NCBI GenBank assembly: GCA_002708885.1
Contig: PAPL01000040.1
Coordinates: 25,723-41,364, forward strand
Length of the DNA: 15,642 nt
From: Verrucomicrobiales bacterium
Lineage (GTDB): Bacteria > Verrucomicrobiota > Verrucomicrobiia > Verrucomicrobiales > DEV007
Direction: 5' to 3'
The notes below the pieces were generated by a model, which made no database searches, was not told the DNA's origin, and saw only the letters and a program-made list of their open reading frames with translations. The position numbers and the translations under genes were made by a program. How positions within the stretch are numbered: position 1 is the first letter of the stretch; every line of letters starts with the position of its first letter. Positions 15,351-15,642 of the stretch are shown in pieces.

Positions 15351-15642
15351 ATGGGCAAACAATATAATAAACTGATTAAAAGAGTTCGACGCAAAAATTA
15401 TCTCAAGCGTAAGCGAGAGCAGCTATTGGCCAAGAAAAAACTAAGTAAGTCTTCTAGTACAAAGAGCGCAAAATCGACGCCATCTACAGATTCAACAGAA
15501 AAAGCACCAGCTAAAAAGGCCGCCGCTAAAAAAGCACCAGCTAAAAAGGCCGCCGCTAAAAAAACACCAGCTAAAAAGGCCGCCGCTAAAAAAACACCAG
15601 CTAAAAAGGCCGCCGCTAAAAAAACACCAGCTAAAAAGGCCG
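15351..15642 (+). CDS. Histone H1-like basic protein with Lys/Ala/Pro repeats, 3' end cut by window
   Basis: I read this frame by hand; it is open from the ATG to the window end (97 codons visible). Residues 1-30 are very basic (MGKQYNKLIKRVRRKNYLKR...). Residues 31-51 are rich in Ser, Thr and Lys, and from residue 52 the protein is a decapeptide repeat, (A/T)PAKKAAAKK, like the tails of bacterial H1/HC2-type nucleoproteins. Such tails bind DNA or RNA non-specifically. I recall short proteins starting MGKQYNK with similar tails in Verrucomicrobiota, but no function is established to my knowledge. A strong Shine-Dalgarno and a structured leader suggest high or controlled expression. A role in nucleoid compaction is inferred from composition only. 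An RNA- or ribosome-binding role is equally possible. Confidence 0.8.
   Translation, partial: MGKQYNKLIKRVRRKNYLKRKREQLLAKKKLSKSSSTKSAKSTPSTDSTEKAPAKKAAAKKAPAKKAAAKKTPAKKAAAKKTPAKKAAAKKTPAKKA
15504..15642 (+). repeat. 30-bp in-frame tandem repeat, 4.6 visible copies
   Basis: Units begin at 15504, 15534, 15564, 15594 and 15624 (partial). They are nearly identical at the base level, including third codon positions; units 1-2 start with GCA (Ala) and units 3-5 with ACA (Thr). That points to recent unit duplication. From unit 2 onward each junction carries a run of six or seven A, so copy number and frame may be unstable. The window ends inside the repeat. Confidence 0.95.

Noticed and set aside
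15504..15642. Regular repeat array that could be taken for CRISPR
   Set aside because: Units are directly adjacent with no spacers and keep one reading frame encoding a Lys/Ala/Pro decapeptide.

Overview
The window is an AT-rich stretch of bacterial chromosome whose gene content points to the PVC group, most likely a marine Verrucomicrobiota relative. The signs are a secreted DUF1080/sorbosone-dehydrogenase-like protein next to a DUF1549 (planctomycete-type cytochrome) protein, a very large secreted lamin-tail/CotH protein, and a short very basic protein ending in Lys/Ala/Pro repeats. The lineage is inferred from protein families, not from a marker tree. No rRNA, tRNA, transposase, integrase or CRISPR array was seen.

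Left block (1-4385, minus strand): two genes 15 bp apart, probably one operon. The upstream gene encodes a 1189-residue exported protein combining a DUF1080 domain, a jelly-roll-like domain, a beta-propeller of the PVC membrane-bound dehydrogenase type, a HEAT-like helical region and a C-terminal azurin-like copper domain with all four expected ligands. The downstream gene (cut by the window edge) starts a DUF1549 protein with a CxxCH heme site. Together they look like an extracytoplasmic sugar/polysaccharide oxidation or hydrolysis module with copper and heme redox centres.

Middle block (4648-7991): a minus-strand gene for an unrecognised single-pass membrane protein. Its N-terminal half carries three copies of a short FT(V/I)W motif and its C-terminal half is a long coiled coil. 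It is divergent from trpG/pabA (glutamine amidotransferase subunit) and dgt (HD-domain dNTP triphosphohydrolase), which lie 14 bp apart on the plus strand.

Right block (8042-15642): a 1567-residue secreted lamin-tail/CotH protein on the plus strand converges on yebC-rho, a probable minus-strand operon (yebC upstream) for a translation factor and the transcription termination factor. yebC is divergent, across a 422-bp intergenic region, from a basic H1-like protein gene that runs off the end of the window inside a 30-bp tandem repeat. The yebC leader carries a perfect 7-bp hairpin next to the start codon. The H1-like gene has a structured leader of about 100 nt and the only clear Shine-Dalgarno sequence in the window.

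The points most worth following up are the copper-for-heme arrangement of the 1189-residue protein, the FT(V/I)W-repeat membrane protein, the yebC leader hairpin, the leader structure of the H1-like gene, and an unusual segment in Rho.
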